NCBI RefSeq assembly: GCF_014204515.1
Contig: NZ_JACHLI010000012.1
Coordinates: 122,874 to 186,873, forward strand
Direction: 5' to 3'
Length of the DNA stretch: 64,000 nt
DNA from: Pseudomonas nitroreducens
GTDB lineage: Bacteria > Pseudomonadota > Gammaproteobacteria > Pseudomonadales > Pseudomonadaceae
Position 1 is the stretch's first letter; each line of letters begins with the position of its first letter. Both the position numbers and the translations under genes were made by a program. This document shows, one piece after another, positions 1 through 7,930 of the stretch. The notes under the pieces were generated by a model. It was not told the origin of the DNA, ran no database searches, and was given only the letters and a program-made list of their open reading frames with translations.

Positions 1-291
1 CACGCGGCCATCCTCGATCTTCACTTCGTGGCGATGCGCGCAGCCCTGGTCGGGGGCGACGGCCTCGCCGCTTTCCAGCTCGATCTGCCAGTTGTGCAGC
101 GGGCAGGCGACGCGCTTGCCGTAGATCAGGCCCTGGGACAGCGGGCCGCCCTTGTGCGGGCAGCGGTCGTCGAGGGCGAAGACCTCGTCGTCCGAGGTGC
201 GGAAGATCGCGATGTCGCCCTTGGGGCCGGCGATGACGCGCGAACCCAGCGGGTTGATGTCGTCCAGGGCGCAGATGTCGAACCAGTTCAT
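1..291 (-). CDS. nirD: Nitrite reductase small subunit NirD (3' part lies outside the window)
   Basis: Rieske-type small subunit of the assimilatory NADH nitrite reductase; with NirB it reduces nitrite to ammonium in the cytoplasm. The visible 97 residues begin MNWFDICALDD and carry both halves of the Rieske [2Fe-2S] site, CPHKGG and CPLHNW. The C-terminus runs off the left edge, so the gene is incomplete only because of the window. It starts 42 bp after the nirB stop on the same strand and must be cotranscribed with it. In P. aeruginosa the operon continues with the nitrate reductase gene and cobA, which would lie to the left (from memory). Confidence 0.95.
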   Translation of the reverse strand, partial: MNWFDICALDDINPLGSRVIAGPKGDIAIFRTSDDEVFALDDRCPHKGGPLSQGLIYGKRVACPLHNWQIELESGEAVAPDQGCAHRHEVKIEDGRV

Positions 292-333
292 GGGGTGTCT
301 CCAGCAAGCGGATAGGAAGGGCCAGGTATCGAC

Positions 334-2784
334 TCAGACGGTTTCCAACTGCTGGAGAGGAATTCGTTCGAACTCCTTCTTCAGCGGCTGCTGGGCGATA
401 CGCTCCTGCCACGGGTCCTGCTCCAGCGACAGGGAGAACTGCAGGCGGGCATTGAGCGCCTGGCGGTTTTGGGCGTCCTCCAGCACGGCCTTGCGGATGC
501 GCTCCATGCCGACCCGTTGCAGGTAGTGCACGGTGCGTTCGAGATAGAAGGCCTCTTCGCGGTAGAGCTGGAGGAAGGCACCGCTGTACTCGCGGACTTC
601 GTCGGCGGTCTTGAGCTTGACGAAGAACTCCGCCACCTCGGTCTTGATCCCGCCGTTGCCGCCGATGTAGAGCTCCCAGCCGGAATCCACGCCGATGATG
701 CCGATGTCCTTGATGCCGGCCTCGGCGCAGTTGCGCGGGCAGCCGGAGACCGCCAGCTTGACCTTGTGCGGCGACCACATGTTGAACAGGTCGTGCTCCA
801 GGTCGATGCCCAGCTGGGTCGAGTTCTGTGTGCCGAAGCGGCAGAACTCGCTGCCGACGCAGGTCTTCACGGTGCGGATGGATTTGCCGTAGGCGTGGCC
901 AGAGGGCATGTCCAGTTCCTTCCAGATGGCCGGCAGGTCGTCCTTTTTGACCCCCAGCAGGTCGATGCGCTGGCCGCCGGTGACTTTCACCATGGGCACC
1001 TGGTACTTGTCGGCAACGTCGGCGATGCGCCGCAGTTCGGCGGCATTGGTGACGCCACCCCACATCCGCGGAACCACCGAGTAGGTGCCGTCCTTCTGAA
1101 TGTTGGCGTGGGCGCGTTCGTTGATCAGGCGCGACTGCGGGTCGTCCTTGGCCTCACCCGGCCAGGTGGAGATCAGGTAGTAGTTCAGCGCCGGGCGGCA
1201 GGTGGCGCAGCCGTCCGCGGTGCGCCAGTCGATGAAGCGCATGGCGCTGCTCAGGGTAACCAGGTGATGCTCGCGGATCGCCTGGCGCACCTGGCCGTGG
1301 TTTAGGTCGCTACAGCCGCAGATGGCTTTCTCGCTCTTGGGCTTCACGTCCGCCGCGCCGCCCACGGTGCTGATCAGGATCTGCTCCACCAGCCCGGCAC
1401 AGGAGCCGCAGGAGCTGGCGGCCTTGGTGTGCTTCTTCACCTCGTCGACGCTGAACAGGCCGTTCTCCTGGATGGCCTTGACGATGGTGCCCTTGCACAC
1501 GCCGTTGCAGCCGCAGACTTCGGCGGTATCCGGCATGTTTGCCGCGCTGCTCTGGCCCTGGTGGCCGACGTCGCCGATGCTGCTCTCGCCGAACATCAGG
1601 TGGTCACGGATTTCGCCGACGTTGTGGTTCTCGCGGATCTGCCGGAAGTACCAGCCACCGTCGGCGGTATCGCCGTAGAGGCAGGCGCCGACCAGCACGT
1701 CGTCCTTGATCACCAGCTTCTTGTACACACCGCCGATGGGGTCGGAGAGGGTGATGGTCTCGGTGCCTTCGCCACCCATGAACTGGCCGGCGGAGAACAG
1801 GTCGATGCCGGTGACCTTGAGCTTGGTGGAGGTCACCGAGCCCTGGTAACGGGCGAAGCCGAGCATGGCCAGGTGGTTGGCGCAGACCTTGGCCTGCTCG
1901 AACAGCGGCGCCACCAGCCCGTAGGCGATGCCGCGGTGGCTGGCGCATTCGCCCAGGGCGTAGATGCGCGGGTCATAGGTCTGCAGGGTGTCGTTGACCA
2001 GGATGCCGCGGTTACAGGGCAGGCCGGTCTTTTCCGCCAGCTCGGTATTGGGGCGGATGCCGGCGGCCATCACCACCAGGTCGGCGGCGATCACCTCGCC
2101 GTCCTTGAAGCGCACGGCGCAGACGCGGCCGTTGCCGTCGTCGATCAGTTCTTCGGTGTGGGTGTTGAGGCGGAACTGGATGCCGCGCGATTCCAGCGCT
2201 TCCTGCAGCAGCTTGCCGGCCGTGCGGTCCAGCTGGCGTTCCAGCAGCCAGTCGGAGAGATGCACCACGGTGACGTCCATGCCGCGCTGCTTGAGGCCGT
2301 TGGCCGCCTCCAGCCCGAGCAGGCCGCCACCGATGACCACCGCGTGGCTGTGGCTGGCGGCGGTGTCGATCATGGTCTGGGTGTCGGCGATGTCGCGGTA
2401 GCCGATGACACCCTGCAGGCGGCTGCCCGGCACCGGCAGGATGAAGGGGTTGGAGCCGGTGGCGATCAGCAGGCGGTCGTAGTCGGCCTCGCTGCCGTCC
2501 TCGGCGTAGACCTTGCGGCGATGGCGGTCGATGCGGCTGACCTTGCGGTTGAGCAGCAGGCGGATGCCGTTCTCGCTGTACCAGTTGAGGTCGTTGAGGA
2601 CGATGTCCGCGAAGGCCTGCTCACCGGCCAGGACGGGGGAGAGCAGGATGCGGTTGTAGTTGGGATGGGGCTCGGCGCCGAACACGGTGATGTCGTAGAG
2701 GTCGGGGGCGATCTTCAGCAGTTCTTCCAGGGTCCGCACACCGGCCATGCCGTTGCCGATCAGTACGAGCTTGAGCTTTTTCAT
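334..2784 (-). CDS. nirB: Assimilatory NADH nitrite reductase large subunit NirB
   Basis: Catalyses six-electron reduction of nitrite to ammonium with NADH. The 816-residue protein has the full family architecture. An N-terminal FAD/NAD(P)-binding pyridine nucleotide reductase domain (first ~400 residues, GNGMAG and GGGLLGLEAA dinucleotide motifs) is followed by two BFD-like [2Fe-2S] segments (CGCNGVCKG...CGSC and CGCSDLNHGQ...CATC). The C-terminal sirohaem/[4Fe-4S] domain has its four cysteines in CVGSEFC and CPRNC. Start MKKLKLVLIGNG is the only sensible N-terminus. The gene is preceded by a sigma-54 promoter and an antitermination leader (2823-2955), implying nitrogen control by NtrC and nitrate control by NasS/NasT. 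Confidence 0.97.
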   Translation of the reverse strand: MKKLKLVLIGNGMAGVRTLEELLKIAPDLYDITVFGAEPHPNYNRILLSPVLAGEQAFADIVLNDLNWYSENGIRLLLNRKVSRIDRHRRKVYAEDGSEADYDRLLIATGSNPFILPVPGSRLQGVIGYRDIADTQTMIDTAASHSHAVVIGGGLLGLEAANGLKQRGMDVTVVHLSDWLLERQLDRTAGKLLQEALESRGIQFRLNTHTEELIDDGNGRVCAVRFKDGEVIAADLVVMAAGIRPNTELAEKTGLPCNRGILVNDTLQTYDPRIYALGECASHRGIAYGLVAPLFEQAKVCANHLAMLGFARYQGSVTSTKLKVTGIDLFSAGQFMGGEGTETITLSDPIGGVYKKLVIKDDVLVGACLYGDTADGGWYFRQIRENHNVGEIRDHLMFGESSIGDVGHQGQSSAANMPDTAEVCGCNGVCKGTIVKAIQENGLFSVDEVKKHTKAASSCGSCAGLVEQILISTVGGAADVKPKSEKAICGCSDLNHGQVRQAIREHHLVTLSSAMRFIDWRTADGCATCRPALNYYLISTWPGEAKDDPQSRLINERAHANIQKDGTYSVVPRMWGGVTNAAELRRIADVADKYQVPMVKVTGGQRIDLLGVKKDDLPAIWKELDMPSGHAYGKSIRTVKTCVGSEFCRFGTQNSTQLGIDLEHDLFNMWSPHKVKLAVSGCPRNCAEAGIKDIGIIGVDSGWELYIGGNGGIKTEVAEFFVKLKTADEVREYSGAFLQLYREEAFYLERTVHYLQRVGMERIRKAVLEDAQNRQALNARLQFSLSLEQDPWQERIAQQPLKKEFERIPLQQLETV

Positions 2785-2822
2785 GTCAGGGCTCCGTCAC
2801 GCAAAGCTGAAACACGGAAAAC

Positions 2823-2862
2823 AAAAAAGGCGTCCCGCCGGTTACCCAGCGAGGACGCCTTT
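2823..2862 (-). terminator. Leader terminator upstream of nirB
   Basis: On the minus strand a perfect 10-bp stem (aaaggcgtcc / ggacgccttt) is followed by a T run, about 40 nt before the nirB start codon. It sits inside the 5' leader rather than after a gene, so it is best read as a conditional attenuator that stops transcription unless NasT binds the upstream hairpins. Similar stem sequences occur in the nasA and nasS leaders. Confidence 0.85.
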
Positions 2863-2870
2863 GTCCAAGT

Positions 2871-2912
2871 CCCGATCGATCGGGAAGTGCGAGCCTCTTC
2901 GTTGAGGGCCGC
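2871..2912 (-). promoter_or_regulatory. ANTAR two-hairpin antitermination element of the nirB leader
   Basis: Two adjacent hairpins in the minus-strand leader each end in a six-base loop with A at position 1 and G at position 4, the signature recognised by ANTAR-domain proteins. P1 (2889-2912) has loop AACGAA on a ~9-bp imperfect stem. P2 (2871-2884) has loop ATCGAT on a CCCG/CGGG stem. The conditional terminator follows 8 nt later. A comparable nirB leader RNA (NalA) is known in P. aeruginosa. The ANTAR regulator NasT is encoded at 7931-8509. Confidence 0.85.
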
Positions 2913-2939
2913 GCTTTTGTAGATTGTTGAAACGGTCAT

Positions 2940-2955
2940 TGCAGGGGCTGTGCCA
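2940..2955 (-). promoter_or_regulatory. Sigma-54 promoter of nirBD
   Basis: The minus strand reads TGGCACAGCCCCTGCA. This keeps the invariant -24 GG and -12 GC at correct spacing and matches the TGGCAC-N5-TTGCW consensus except for one base. Transcription would begin near 2929, so the first ANTAR hairpin begins about 17 nt into the transcript. Activation by NtrC is inferred; no enhancer site was identified. Confidence 0.85.
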
Positions 2956-3058
2956 ACTTGTTGGTTGTCCGGTTTCCGGGGCTTTCAGCTGGCCTGGTCT
3001 GCCCTCCGGCCTTGATGCTGCACTGCGGTGATGCGTTCTGAACCGATCTGGTGCGCCT

Positions 3059-4729
3059 TCAACCCCCGTGCAGCAGCCAGAACAGCAGCCCCAGGTTGAT
3101 CGCCAGCGAGGCCAGTGCGACGCCGCGCCAGACCCGCAGCGGCTCGCGCTCCAGCAGTGGGCGCGGGCGCGCCGGGGGCTGGCGTTCACCTTGCTCCAGG
3201 GCGAGCAGGCATTGCTCGGCGGTCTCGAAGCGCTGCTGCGGCCGGGCGGCGATCAGTTTCGCCAGCCAGTCGTCGAGCCAGGCCGGTATGTCCGGACGGT
3301 GGCGGCTGGCCGGGGCCGCCGCGCCGAAGCGCGGATGCTGGAAGGCTTCGATCTCGCCATAGGGGTAATGGCCACAGAGCAGGCGGTAGAGCGTGACGCC
3401 TGCTGCGTAGAGGTCCTGGCGAGCATCTGGCGCCGCGCCCTCGAAGGATTCCGGGGCGAGATAGCTCGGGGTACCGGGCAGATCGTGCGGGTCTTCCTGC
3501 GATAGTCCGGGGCAGTAGGCCAGGCCGAAGTCCAGCAGGCGCAGTTCGCCGTCGTCGGCCCAGTGCAGGTTCTCCGGCTTGATGTCCCGGTGCAGGATGT
3601 TGCGCCGGTGCAGCTGGCCCATACCGCGCAGCAGGCGCTGGGCGAGGCCCAGCCAGTCAAACAGGTTCAGCGGGCCGCTGAGCTTCAGGTGCTGGTCCAG
3701 CGTCTGCCCCGGATACTCGCGCATCACGTAGTACAGGTGCTGGCGTTGCGGGAGGCTGTGCAGCTCGGGGAAGTAGCGGCCCTGCACACGGCGCAGGAAC
3801 CATTCTTCCAGCAGCAGCGCCTGGGCGGCCTCCGGGGAGTCGCGCAGCGACGGCGGCAGGGTCTTGAGCAGCCAGGGGCGATTCTGTCGGTCGCGCACGC
3901 GGTAGATCAGCGATTGGCGGGACTGGGCCAGCCTGCCTTCGATCTGCCAGCCTTCGAAGTCCTGAGCGTCCCGCAGTGCAGGTGGGGCAGGCCAGTGGTC
4001 GAGTTGGGCCAGGGCGTCACCAAGGCTTGTCGGCGGCAGTTCGTCCACCTGCAGGAGCAGGGCGCTGGCGTTGTCCTGGCTGCCGGCCAGGTGGGCGGCG
4101 CTGACCAGTGCGTCGACGCAGGCTTGCTGGCTCTGTGCGTCCTCCAGCAGGCGCTGGATGGCGCTATCACCCAGGGTGGCCCAGATACCGTCGCTGACCA
4201 ACAGGAAGCTCTGTCCGGCTTCGAGTTCACCATCGCAGTAGTCCACCACCAGGTGCTGGTCGAGGCCCAGCGCGCGCTTGAGCACGTGCTGCATGCCGGG
4301 CTGTTCCCAGACGTGGTCCCGGGTCAGGCAATCCAGAACTCCTGCGTGCCAGCGGTACAGGCGGCAGTCGCCGACATGGGCGAGGGTGAAGCGCCGGCCC
4401 CGCAGGACCAGTGCAGTGAGGGTGGTGAGCAGCGGCTGGCCGCCGCCGTTGGCCTGCAGCCAGCGGTTCTGTGAGATCAGCAGGCGGTCGAGGGCCTGGG
4501 CGACGGCCCAGGTCTCGGGGGTGGCGTAGTAATCGGCGGCCAGCGCCTGCAGAGTCAGGCGGGCGGCCAGTCCACCGTCGGCGCAATGACTGACGCCGTC
4601 GGCGATGGCGAACAGGTGCCCCTTGCTGGCGGCCAGCCCGGCGGGCGGGGTAACCACCCGCAGGGCATCCTGGTTCTCGTCCCGCGGGCCGGTGGCGCTG
4701 GCCTGGGCGAAGCTCAGGGCCAGGCTCAT
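3059..4729 (-). CDS. PP2C phosphatase-Ser/Thr kinase fusion with C-terminal membrane anchor
   Basis: A 556-residue bifunctional signalling protein. Residues ~1-240 are a PPM/PP2C phosphatase with metal-site motifs RDENQDA, ADGVS, HVGDCRLY, SDGIW and DNAS. Residues ~265-520 are a Hanks-type kinase with the invariant Lys in WLLKTL, HRDIKPEN near residue 377, DFG and an APE-like APES. The Gly-rich loop is degenerate (RLAQSRQSL). A hydrophobic segment at ~533-553 anchors the C-terminus. The gene lies between nasA and the nirB promoter on the same strand, and the same neighbourhood exists in P. aeruginosa (PA1782, from memory). A role in nitrate assimilation is inferred from position only; no substrate is known to me. 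Confidence 0.92.
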   Translation of the reverse strand: MSLALSFAQASATGPRDENQDALRVVTPPAGLAASKGHLFAIADGVSHCADGGLAARLTLQALAADYYATPETWAVAQALDRLLISQNRWLQANGGGQPLLTTLTALVLRGRRFTLAHVGDCRLYRWHAGVLDCLTRDHVWEQPGMQHVLKRALGLDQHLVVDYCDGELEAGQSFLLVSDGIWATLGDSAIQRLLEDAQSQQACVDALVSAAHLAGSQDNASALLLQVDELPPTSLGDALAQLDHWPAPPALRDAQDFEGWQIEGRLAQSRQSLIYRVRDRQNRPWLLKTLPPSLRDSPEAAQALLLEEWFLRRVQGRYFPELHSLPQRQHLYYVMREYPGQTLDQHLKLSGPLNLFDWLGLAQRLLRGMGQLHRRNILHRDIKPENLHWADDGELRLLDFGLAYCPGLSQEDPHDLPGTPSYLAPESFEGAAPDARQDLYAAGVTLYRLLCGHYPYGEIEAFQHPRFGAAAPASRHRPDIPAWLDDWLAKLIAARPQQRFETAEQCLLALEQGERQPPARPRPLLEREPLRVWRGVALASLAINLGLLFWLLHGG

Positions 4730-4766
4730 GTTTCGAACTTACGGGATGGATTGGCGCTCGGGGTCT

Positions 4767-4882
4767 CCCTCACCCTAAACCTCTCCCGGAGGGAGAGGGG
4801 ACCGTTCGGTGCAGGATGAAGCCTCAGCGTCAGCCGGTACGGACAGCTCTCTCTCCCTGAGGGAGAGGGCTGGGGTGAGGGG
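4767..4882. repeat. Inverted pair of palindromic repeats
   Basis: Two arms of ~31-34 bp in inverted orientation, each itself palindromic (ctctccc ... gggagag), lie between nasA and the phosphatase-kinase gene. The outer ends read ccctcaccct on the left and ggggtgaggg on the right. This type of dispersed palindrome is common between genes of pseudomonads and related bacteria. It could form a strong RNA hairpin that modulates readthrough from nasA into the next gene. Confidence 0.75.
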
Positions 4883-4958
4883 GACAGCACAGACACGGAT
4901 TGACCCGTGAAAAGACTGTTGCTCCTGCCGAAAATACGTGTCGCTGCAAGGGGCATGG

Positions 4959-6170
4959 CTACACCCGCGCCGCTGTAACGGCCGCGCTGCCCCAGGTGGT
5001 ACGCCAGCGCGCTTTCACCGCATGCAGGCCGAACCAGGCCAGTACGCCGAGGCTGGCGAACAGCCAGAGGCCGATCTGGTAGTCACCGGTGGCCTGCTTG
5101 ATCGCGCCCAGCCCCGCTGTCAGGCAGAAACCACCGATACCGCCGGCCATGCCGATCAGGCCGGTCATCACGCCGATGGTCTGGCGGAAGCGCTGCGGTA
5201 CCAGTTGGAACACCGCACCGTTGCCTGCGCCCAGACTGAGCATCGCGCACACGAACAGGCTCAGCGCTGCCACCGCGCTGGGCAGGTGGAAGCCGACGGC
5301 GGCGATGCAGATCGCGGCGACGGTGTACATCACCAGCAGGCTGCGGATGCCGCCGATGCGATCGGCCAGCGCGCCGCCCAGCGGACGCATGAGGCTGCCG
5401 GCGAAGACGCAGGCGGCGGTGTAGTAGCCGGCCTGCACCGGGTCGAGGCTGTACTGGTCGTGGAAGTAGCCGGGCAGGGTGCTGGCAAGGCCCAGGAAGC
5501 CGCCGAAGGTCACGCTGTAGAAGAACATGAACCACCAGCTGTCACGGTCGCCGAGGGCCTTCAGGTAGTCCGCCAGGGATTTGGCCGGCGGGCGTTCCGG
5601 GGCGTTGCGGGCGAGCACAGCGAACACCACCAGGGTGGCCAGCAGCGGGATCAGCGCGAAGCCGAAGACATTCTGCCAGCCGAACGCGGCGGCGATGGCC
5701 GGGGCGAACAGCGCGGTGAGCACGGTGCCGGAGTTGCCGGCGCCGGCGATGCCCATGGCCTTGCCCTGGTGCTGCGGCGGGTACCACTGCGAGGCCAGCG
5801 GCAGCGCCACGGCGAAGGAGGCGCCGGCCATGCCCAGCAGCACGCCGAGGATCATCGCCTGCTCCAGGCTGTGGATGCCCAGCCGCCAGGCGCCCAGCAG
5901 CGCGCCGATGACGATCACCTGGCCGAGGATGCCGGCGGCCTTGGGCGACCAGCGATCGGCCAGCAGGCCCATGAGGAAGCGCAGGATGGCGCCGGAGAGG
6001 ATGGGTGTGGCGACCATCAGCGCGCGCTGCTGGGTGGTCAGTTGCAGGTCGGTGGCGATCTGCACCGCCAATGGGCCGAGGACGTACCAGACCATGAAGC
6101 TCAGGTCGAAATACAGGAAGGCGGCAAACAGGGTCGGCGCATGGCCGGCTTTCCAGAAACTCGTGTTCAT
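4959..6170 (-). CDS. nasA: Nitrate/nitrite transporter of the MFS NNP family
   Basis: Twelve-helix inner-membrane permease importing nitrate (and probably nitrite) for assimilation. The 403-residue protein has hydrophobic segments throughout. Two nitrate-signature regions of the NarK/NasA family are visible as glycine-rich helices: GAGNSGTVLTALFAPA in the N-half and GLIGMAGGIGGFCL in the C-half. I chose MNTSFWKAGH (6170) as the start because upstream residues are arginine-rich leader sequence with no family resemblance. The gene has its own sigma-54 promoter and attenuator leader (6259-6373). It is probably cotranscribed with the downstream phosphatase-kinase gene. Confidence 0.93.
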   Translation of the reverse strand: MNTSFWKAGHAPTLFAAFLYFDLSFMVWYVLGPLAVQIATDLQLTTQQRALMVATPILSGAILRFLMGLLADRWSPKAAGILGQVIVIGALLGAWRLGIHSLEQAMILGVLLGMAGASFAVALPLASQWYPPQHQGKAMGIAGAGNSGTVLTALFAPAIAAAFGWQNVFGFALIPLLATLVVFAVLARNAPERPPAKSLADYLKALGDRDSWWFMFFYSVTFGGFLGLASTLPGYFHDQYSLDPVQAGYYTAACVFAGSLMRPLGGALADRIGGIRSLLVMYTVAAICIAAVGFHLPSAVAALSLFVCAMLSLGAGNGAVFQLVPQRFRQTIGVMTGLIGMAGGIGGFCLTAGLGAIKQATGDYQIGLWLFASLGVLAWFGLHAVKARWRTTWGSAAVTAARV

Positions 6171-6258
6171 CGAACACCTCATCAGCAACGGTAGAAGAGC
6201 CCGGTCGGTCGCCACGTGGCAGCTGCCGGGAAGTCCTAAGCCCCTGCGCCGGGGCAAA

Positions 6259-6343
6259 CGAAAAAGGCGTCGCTCCACCCACCGCTGTGCGCGGGTGTGG
6301 ATGCGACGCCTTTGTCGAAGTCGGGTAATCGCCGTTGACTACC
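6259..6343 (-). promoter_or_regulatory. ANTAR-type hexaloop hairpin plus conditional terminator in the nasA leader
   Basis: On the minus strand a 7-bp hairpin (6324-6343, stem GGTAGTC/GATTACC) has loop AACGGC, with A1 and G4 conserved. It is followed by CGACAAAGGCGTC and a terminator whose stem aaaggcgtcgc (6263-6273) pairs perfectly with 6303-6313 and ends in a T run. The layout copies that of the nirB leader, but only one hexaloop hairpin fits between the sigma-54 promoter and the terminator. NasT is the expected binder. Confidence 0.8.
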
Positions 6344-6357
6344 ATCGCCCTGTGCAG

Positions 6358-6373
6358 AGCAAGGCGCGGGCCA
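6358..6373 (-). promoter_or_regulatory. Sigma-54 promoter of nasA
   Basis: The minus strand reads TGGCCCGCGCCTTGCT, with GG and GC at the canonical -24/-12 spacing and a perfect TTGC box. The predicted start site is about 6347, only a few bases before the hexaloop hairpin. The rest of 6171-6476 holds only this leader and about 100 bp of upstream sequence that could carry activator sites. Confidence 0.8.
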
Positions 6374-6476
6374 GGATGGGAAATTCCAGGCAGATCAGGC
6401 AGATGAGGTGGCGGGGTGGATCAGCGTTGAACCATCCGGGGGCGCGCCTAGCTTTGGCGTGCGCCGTCCTGGAGCG

Positions 6477-6905
6477 TCATGCGACCCAGTTGACGTTGGG
6501 GAAGGTGTCGCGGAAGGCCTCGGGGATCGGCGTGACCTTGCCCGCTTGATAGTCGAAGAACACGAAGCCGGACTTGGCCATGGCCACCAGGGTGTCGTCG
6601 GCCGGGCGGGTGATGCGGAAGATGATGTCGCCGCCGTACTTGTTGAAGTCCATCACGCCGACCTCGAACAGCAACTGATCGCGGGCGTGGGCCTCGGCGC
6701 GGTAGGTGGTAGCGAGGTCGGTGACGATGATGCCGGTCTCACGGATGCCGTAGTCGAACAGGAAGCGCGCGCGGGCCTCGGAGATCATCGAAATCATCGA
6801 GTCGTTGCCCAGGTGCTTGGCGCCGTTGATGTCGGTGACCCGGACGGTGAGCTTGGTGCTGTAGAGAAACAGTTCTTCGGGGAATTCCAGTTTCAGGCGG
6901 GCCAT
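6477..6905 (-). CDS. Hotdog-fold acyl-CoA thioesterase (4HBT family)
   Basis: A 142-residue single hotdog domain, the usual length for 4-hydroxybenzoyl-CoA/YbgC-type thioesterases. The N-terminal strand-helix segment VRVTDINGAKHLGNDSMISMISEARARFLF is in the place of the family active-site region; the usual Asp is present in TDINGAKHLGND. Such enzymes hydrolyse acyl-CoA thioesters in the cytoplasm, but the substrate cannot be told from sequence. It starts at MARLKLEFPEE. It lies upstream of the nasA promoter, is unrelated to nitrate assimilation in sequence, and is present at the same place in P. aeruginosa as far as I recall. Confidence 0.82.
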   Translation of the reverse strand: MARLKLEFPEELFLYSTKLTVRVTDINGAKHLGNDSMISMISEARARFLFDYGIRETGIIVTDLATTYRAEAHARDQLLFEVGVMDFNKYGGDIIFRITRPADDTLVAMAKSGFVFFDYQAGKVTPIPEAFRDTFPNVNWVA

Positions 6906-7003
6906 GGTGTTCTCGGTGACAAGGCGGCGGGTAGTGCGGATGTGCCGGGCATTCTACGCGCAGTCCGCCGCTCCCGTGCCCCATCAGGCCGATGAATGAC
7001 GAC

Positions 7004-7696
7004 TCAGCGGTGCGCCGAGTTGAGGTGGTACACGGTCACCCGCGCGCCCTCGCTGCTGGCGCCGTAGTTGTCGTTGATGTAGGCGCCGGCCTTGAAGTAG
7101 AGCAGCTGCTTGGACCAGGTGGTGCTGAGAATCTTGCGGTAGTAGTTGGCGCGACCGTCAGAAGCCTCCACGCGGATGGCCAGGTTGCCCACCGAGGTGA
7201 CGCGCAGGCTGTAGTTGAAGCGCTGGTCGAGGGCGACCTTGTCCAGCAGCGGCACGTTGATGCTGGCGCTGTCGTCCGGGTGGTTGCGCACCAGGGCCTC
7301 CAGGCGGCCGCTCTGCTGGTCGGGAAAGTAGTGGTACTGCAGCTTGACCAGCGGTTCGCCGTCGCCGGTGTAGGGCGAGCGGCTGTGGATCTGGCCGATG
7401 ATGATCTTGTTCTTCGAGGGTACCTGCTGGACGCTCATGGTAACGCGCAGTTCGTTGTCGCCCTGGTTGTAGTACCAGTTGGAGACTTCGCCGTCGGTGA
7501 GAGTCTCGCGCAGTTCGCTGCGTGGGAAGACGCTGTCGGAGGTGTGGGAGCCGGTTACCGGCACCCAGAACACCACTTGCCCGCCGTCACGCCGGAAGTA
7601 GCGGCTTTCGTAGCCGCGGGCAATCTGTTCGGTGCTGACTTCGGTAGGGCTGGGGTCGGTGGGAACGCTGAGGTTCCAGGTCGTGAGGTCGATCAT
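7004..7696 (-). CDS. Polysaccharide lyase family 7 (alginate lyase-like) protein, no signal peptide
   Basis: A 230-residue beta-jelly-roll lyase. The three hallmark PL7 blocks are present: RSELRE, QIH and YFKAG (as YFKAGAYINDN, a variant of the usual YFKAGVYNQ). PL7 enzymes cleave alginate by beta-elimination. The start MIDLTTWNLSVP leads directly into the catalytic fold with no signal peptide or membrane segment, so the protein is predicted to be cytoplasmic or released on lysis. The neighbouring genes are not polysaccharide genes. A homologue (PA1784) occupies this place in P. aeruginosa (from memory). Confidence 0.88.
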   Translation of the reverse strand: MIDLTTWNLSVPTDPSPTEVSTEQIARGYESRYFRRDGGQVVFWVPVTGSHTSDSVFPRSELRETLTDGEVSNWYYNQGDNELRVTMSVQQVPSKNKIIIGQIHSRSPYTGDGEPLVKLQYHYFPDQQSGRLEALVRNHPDDSASINVPLLDKVALDQRFNYSLRVTSVGNLAIRVEASDGRANYYRKILSTTWSKQLLYFKAGAYINDNYGASSEGARVTVYHLNSAHR

Positions 7697-7930
7697 GGGC
7701 TTGCCCTTGCTGTGCCGCGCGCGGCAGGTCGGGTGGGCGCCGAGGGGCCTAGCCGGCGGCGACCACTGCGATGCGCCATCGGAACCTGCCGATGACGCTC
7801 CAGGGGCCCGGCCTGCAGCCGGGCGAGGGCAGGATAGGCCGTCGCTGGGCTGCCGGGGGCCAGCCCGGCGACTGGCGAATTGATCGCGCCGTGCCTCCGC
7901 TGGCAGTTGGCCGGCCCTGTTGCCGCCGTA

